NCBI RefSeq assembly: GCF_041435055.1
Contig: NZ_CP108003.1
Location: 191,798-255,797, forward strand
Source of the DNA: Streptomyces sp. NBC_00341
GTDB taxonomy: Bacteria; Actinomycetota; Actinomycetes; Streptomycetales; Streptomycetaceae
Direction: 5' to 3'
DNA length: 64,000 nt
A model generated the notes under the pieces. That model was not told the origin of the DNA. It made no database searches and saw only the letters and a program-made list of their open reading frames with translations. Numbering within the stretch: the first letter of the stretch is position 1; each line of letters starts with the position of its first letter. The position numbers and the translations under genes were made by a program. Shown here one piece after another: positions 62,912-64,000 of the stretch.

Positions 62912-63077
62912 ACCGACAGATATGTCGGTCTCACTGACATTCCGGCGTGTTGTGTCCCCCAGGAGGGACAGATCTCCCTCCCTGTGCGCGGCTGCAGGCC
63001 GCTCGGCGGAACGCCGGCACGGAACGTCGGCCTAACTGACGTTCCGTGCCCAAAAATGTCGGTGTGGCTGACATTTT
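62901..63077. repeat. Array of four GTC-N9-GAC sites (iteron-like, putative replication origin)
   Basis: Four imperfect palindromes share a GTC-(9 bases)-GAC core. The full form TGTCGGTGTGGCTGACA occurs at 63057-63073 and inverted at 62902-62918. Variants are at 62924-62938 (GTCGGTCTCACTGAC) and 63026-63040 (GTCGGCCTAACTGAC). Centres are near 62910, 62931, 63033 and 63065, so neighbours are 21 and 32 bases apart, two and three helical turns. The third site extends to 13-bp perfect arms (63016-63028 with 63038-63050), the fourth to 8-bp arms (63053-63060 with 63070-63077). Confidence 0.8.
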
Positions 63078-63093
63078 GCCTGCGATGTGACTC

Positions 63094-63133
63094 CTCAGAA
63101 GGTACATATCTCAGGCGTTGTGTACCTTCTGAG
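63094..63133. repeat. 13-bp inverted repeat beside the origin-like array
   Basis: CTCAGAAGGTACA (63094-63106) pairs perfectly with TGTACCTTCTGAG (63121-63133), loop 14 nt. Comparatively AT-rich for this replicon, so it could be a melting or binding site. Confidence 0.75.
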
Positions 63134-63844
63134 GTGACATATCGACGGATTTGCAGGCCGCTGACCAGCGGGTTCTTGATCTGCGTAAGTATTAGGTGGC
63201 TGAGGTCACCCCCCCAGGTGCCGGACGTTCCTTTGTGGTCGAGGTGGCTTCGCGTGCGGCTTGGTGGAACGGGTGCGGGCCGTGGGCGGCATCAACGGCT
63301 CTGAGTCTCGGGTGGTACCGGCCGTGACGCTTCAAAGCACCGAGGAGTGGCTGATGCCGGTGAACGGTTCCGCCGCCCGGCCCCGGGGGCCGGGCGACTC
63401 AGCTACCTCCGCACGTTGAATTGCAACGTGCGCATATCGGGCTTCCGTTCTGTGGCTGAGCTATCCAGGGCCATGCGATTCTGAATTCTTACGGAAGTTA
63501 TCGGAAAGGGGTATGGGGTGCAGCTAGAACTCCAGGGCTACACAGCTATTATCCATGATGCATCATCCAGGTTGTGCGTTTATCCGCTCGGGTGAAGCAT
63601 CGTCGGATACCTGCCCCACTGTCACGGGTCACTGTATAAGCCAGCAGGTATTGGTGAACGCGAGCGTGACCACTTTCGAGGACAGGGGAGGGGTCAGGGT
63701 GGAGCGCAGCGGAACCCGTCACTGCAACAGGCCGGCACCCGAGCAGGCCGGCAGCCCGTCACCCCTGCTGCAGGGGCAGCAGCTGAGGTTCCCAAGCCCT
63801 ACACAGTCCCGCACCCGATGCACCCGCCCCAATAGCCAGCCCAA
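63134..63844. other. Subtelomeric gene-free region with hairpins
   Basis: No convincing gene in 711 bases. Structures: an 11-bp-arm hairpin CGCCCGGCCCC around one base at 63374-63396; CGCACGTTG-N5-CAACGTGCG at 63410-63432; a 12-bp palindrome ATGATGCATCAT at 63555-63566. Dense dyads next to the end are usual for Streptomyces telomere regions. Confidence 0.65.
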
Positions 63845-64000
63845 GTGATCGCGCTTGCGCGATCACCCCTAATTCGCGCTTGCGCGAATTACATTCCCTT
63901 CAGGAATTCCGCTTGCGGAATCCCATTCCCGCGCTTGCGCGGGAACCCGCCTTGCGCTTGCGCAAGGCGGACCGCTCTGCAGCGGCTTGCCGCTGCAGTA
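63845..64000. repeat. Telomere: six tandem hairpins at the end of the linear replicon
   Basis: Six palindromes, each with perfect arms around a central TT: 63845-63866 (10-bp arms), 63871-63890 (9), 63906-63921 (7), 63926-63945 (9), 63947-63970 (11) and 63977-63998 (10, CTGCAGCGGC). Every one has the tip GC-TT-GC (GC-AA-GC on the other strand). Tandem foldback palindromes at the very end are the hallmark of Streptomyces telomeres, where the 3' overhang folds while Tpg caps the 5' end. The outermost 5' sequence reads TACTGCAGCGGC, not the common CCCGCGG start. A few terminal bases could be missing. Confidence 0.88.

Noticed and set aside
62901..63133. CRISPR-like repeat array
   Set aside because: Repeats are few, inverted relative to each other and unevenly spaced, with no cas genes.
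63555..63848. 97-codon frame beside the telomere
   Set aside because: Runs into the telomeric hairpins and has no recognisable features.
1..64000. tRNA, rRNA or insertion-sequence transposase genes
   Set aside because: Looked for on both strands by eye; none could be supported.

Overview
The window reads as the right-hand end of a linear Streptomyces replicon (chromosome arm or large linear plasmid). The evidence is a very high G+C base composition, Streptomyces-type gene content, an adjacent tap/tpg pair for telomere end-patching (42224-44927), and a last 160 bases that fold into six tandem hairpins with an identical GC-TT-GC tip, as expected of a Streptomyces telomere.

Bases 1-41974 are one large specialised-metabolite region that probably continues to the left. 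It opens with deoxysugar genes: a partial SDR, an E1/SpnQ-type 3-dehydratase and a Gfo/Idh-type 3-ketoreductase. A first glycosyltransferase follows, then an mqnD-like gene with a methyltransferase, a second glycosyltransferase, a PAS-LuxR regulator, two FAD monooxygenases around a glycosidase-like protein, a stand-alone adenylating enzyme, and an 8-kb monomodular type I PKS (ligase-ACP-KS-AT-DH-KR-ACP-TE). On the opposite strand, 36872 down to 22330, lies a tightly coupled 12-gene operon: rifampin-phosphotransferase-like dikinase, fatty acyl-AMP ligase, nucleotidyltransferase-domain protein, ACP, SDR/reductase, NDP-kinase-like protein, AfsA homologue, nitroreductase, UbiA-like membrane protein, amidohydrolase, methyltransferase and a third glycosyltransferase. 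I know of no characterised pathway with this combination. A P450, a DpsC-like KAS III with an active-site serine, a DpsD-like acyltransferase and a membrane esterase complete the region. Boxes resembling the PAS-LuxR (PimM-type) operator sit in three divergent promoters, suggesting co-regulation.

Bases 42000-59700 hold tap-tpg and then small regulator/effector units: AraC; a dioxygenase; ArsR with an MFS pump; TetR with a membrane hydrolase; an ABC-F ribosome-protection protein with a possible leader peptide; a HelD/HelR-type RNA polymerase remodeller; TetR with a 14-TM pump; and a three-gene unit containing an XRE-ECF sigma fusion.

Bases 59700-64000 are terminal: a frameshifted pseudogene, an ankyrin gene between 36-bp perfect inverted repeats, a two-gene winged-helix replication-type operon, an array of four GTC-N9-GAC sites with large inverted repeats (putative origin), a gene-free hairpin-rich stretch, and the telomere.

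Functionally, the left 42 kb should build and decorate a glycosylated polyketide or aryl-acrylate product, with self-resistance plausibly from the ABC-F protein and the pumps. The right end maintains the linear replicon. Database searches were not possible, so family assignments rest on recognised motifs and architecture.
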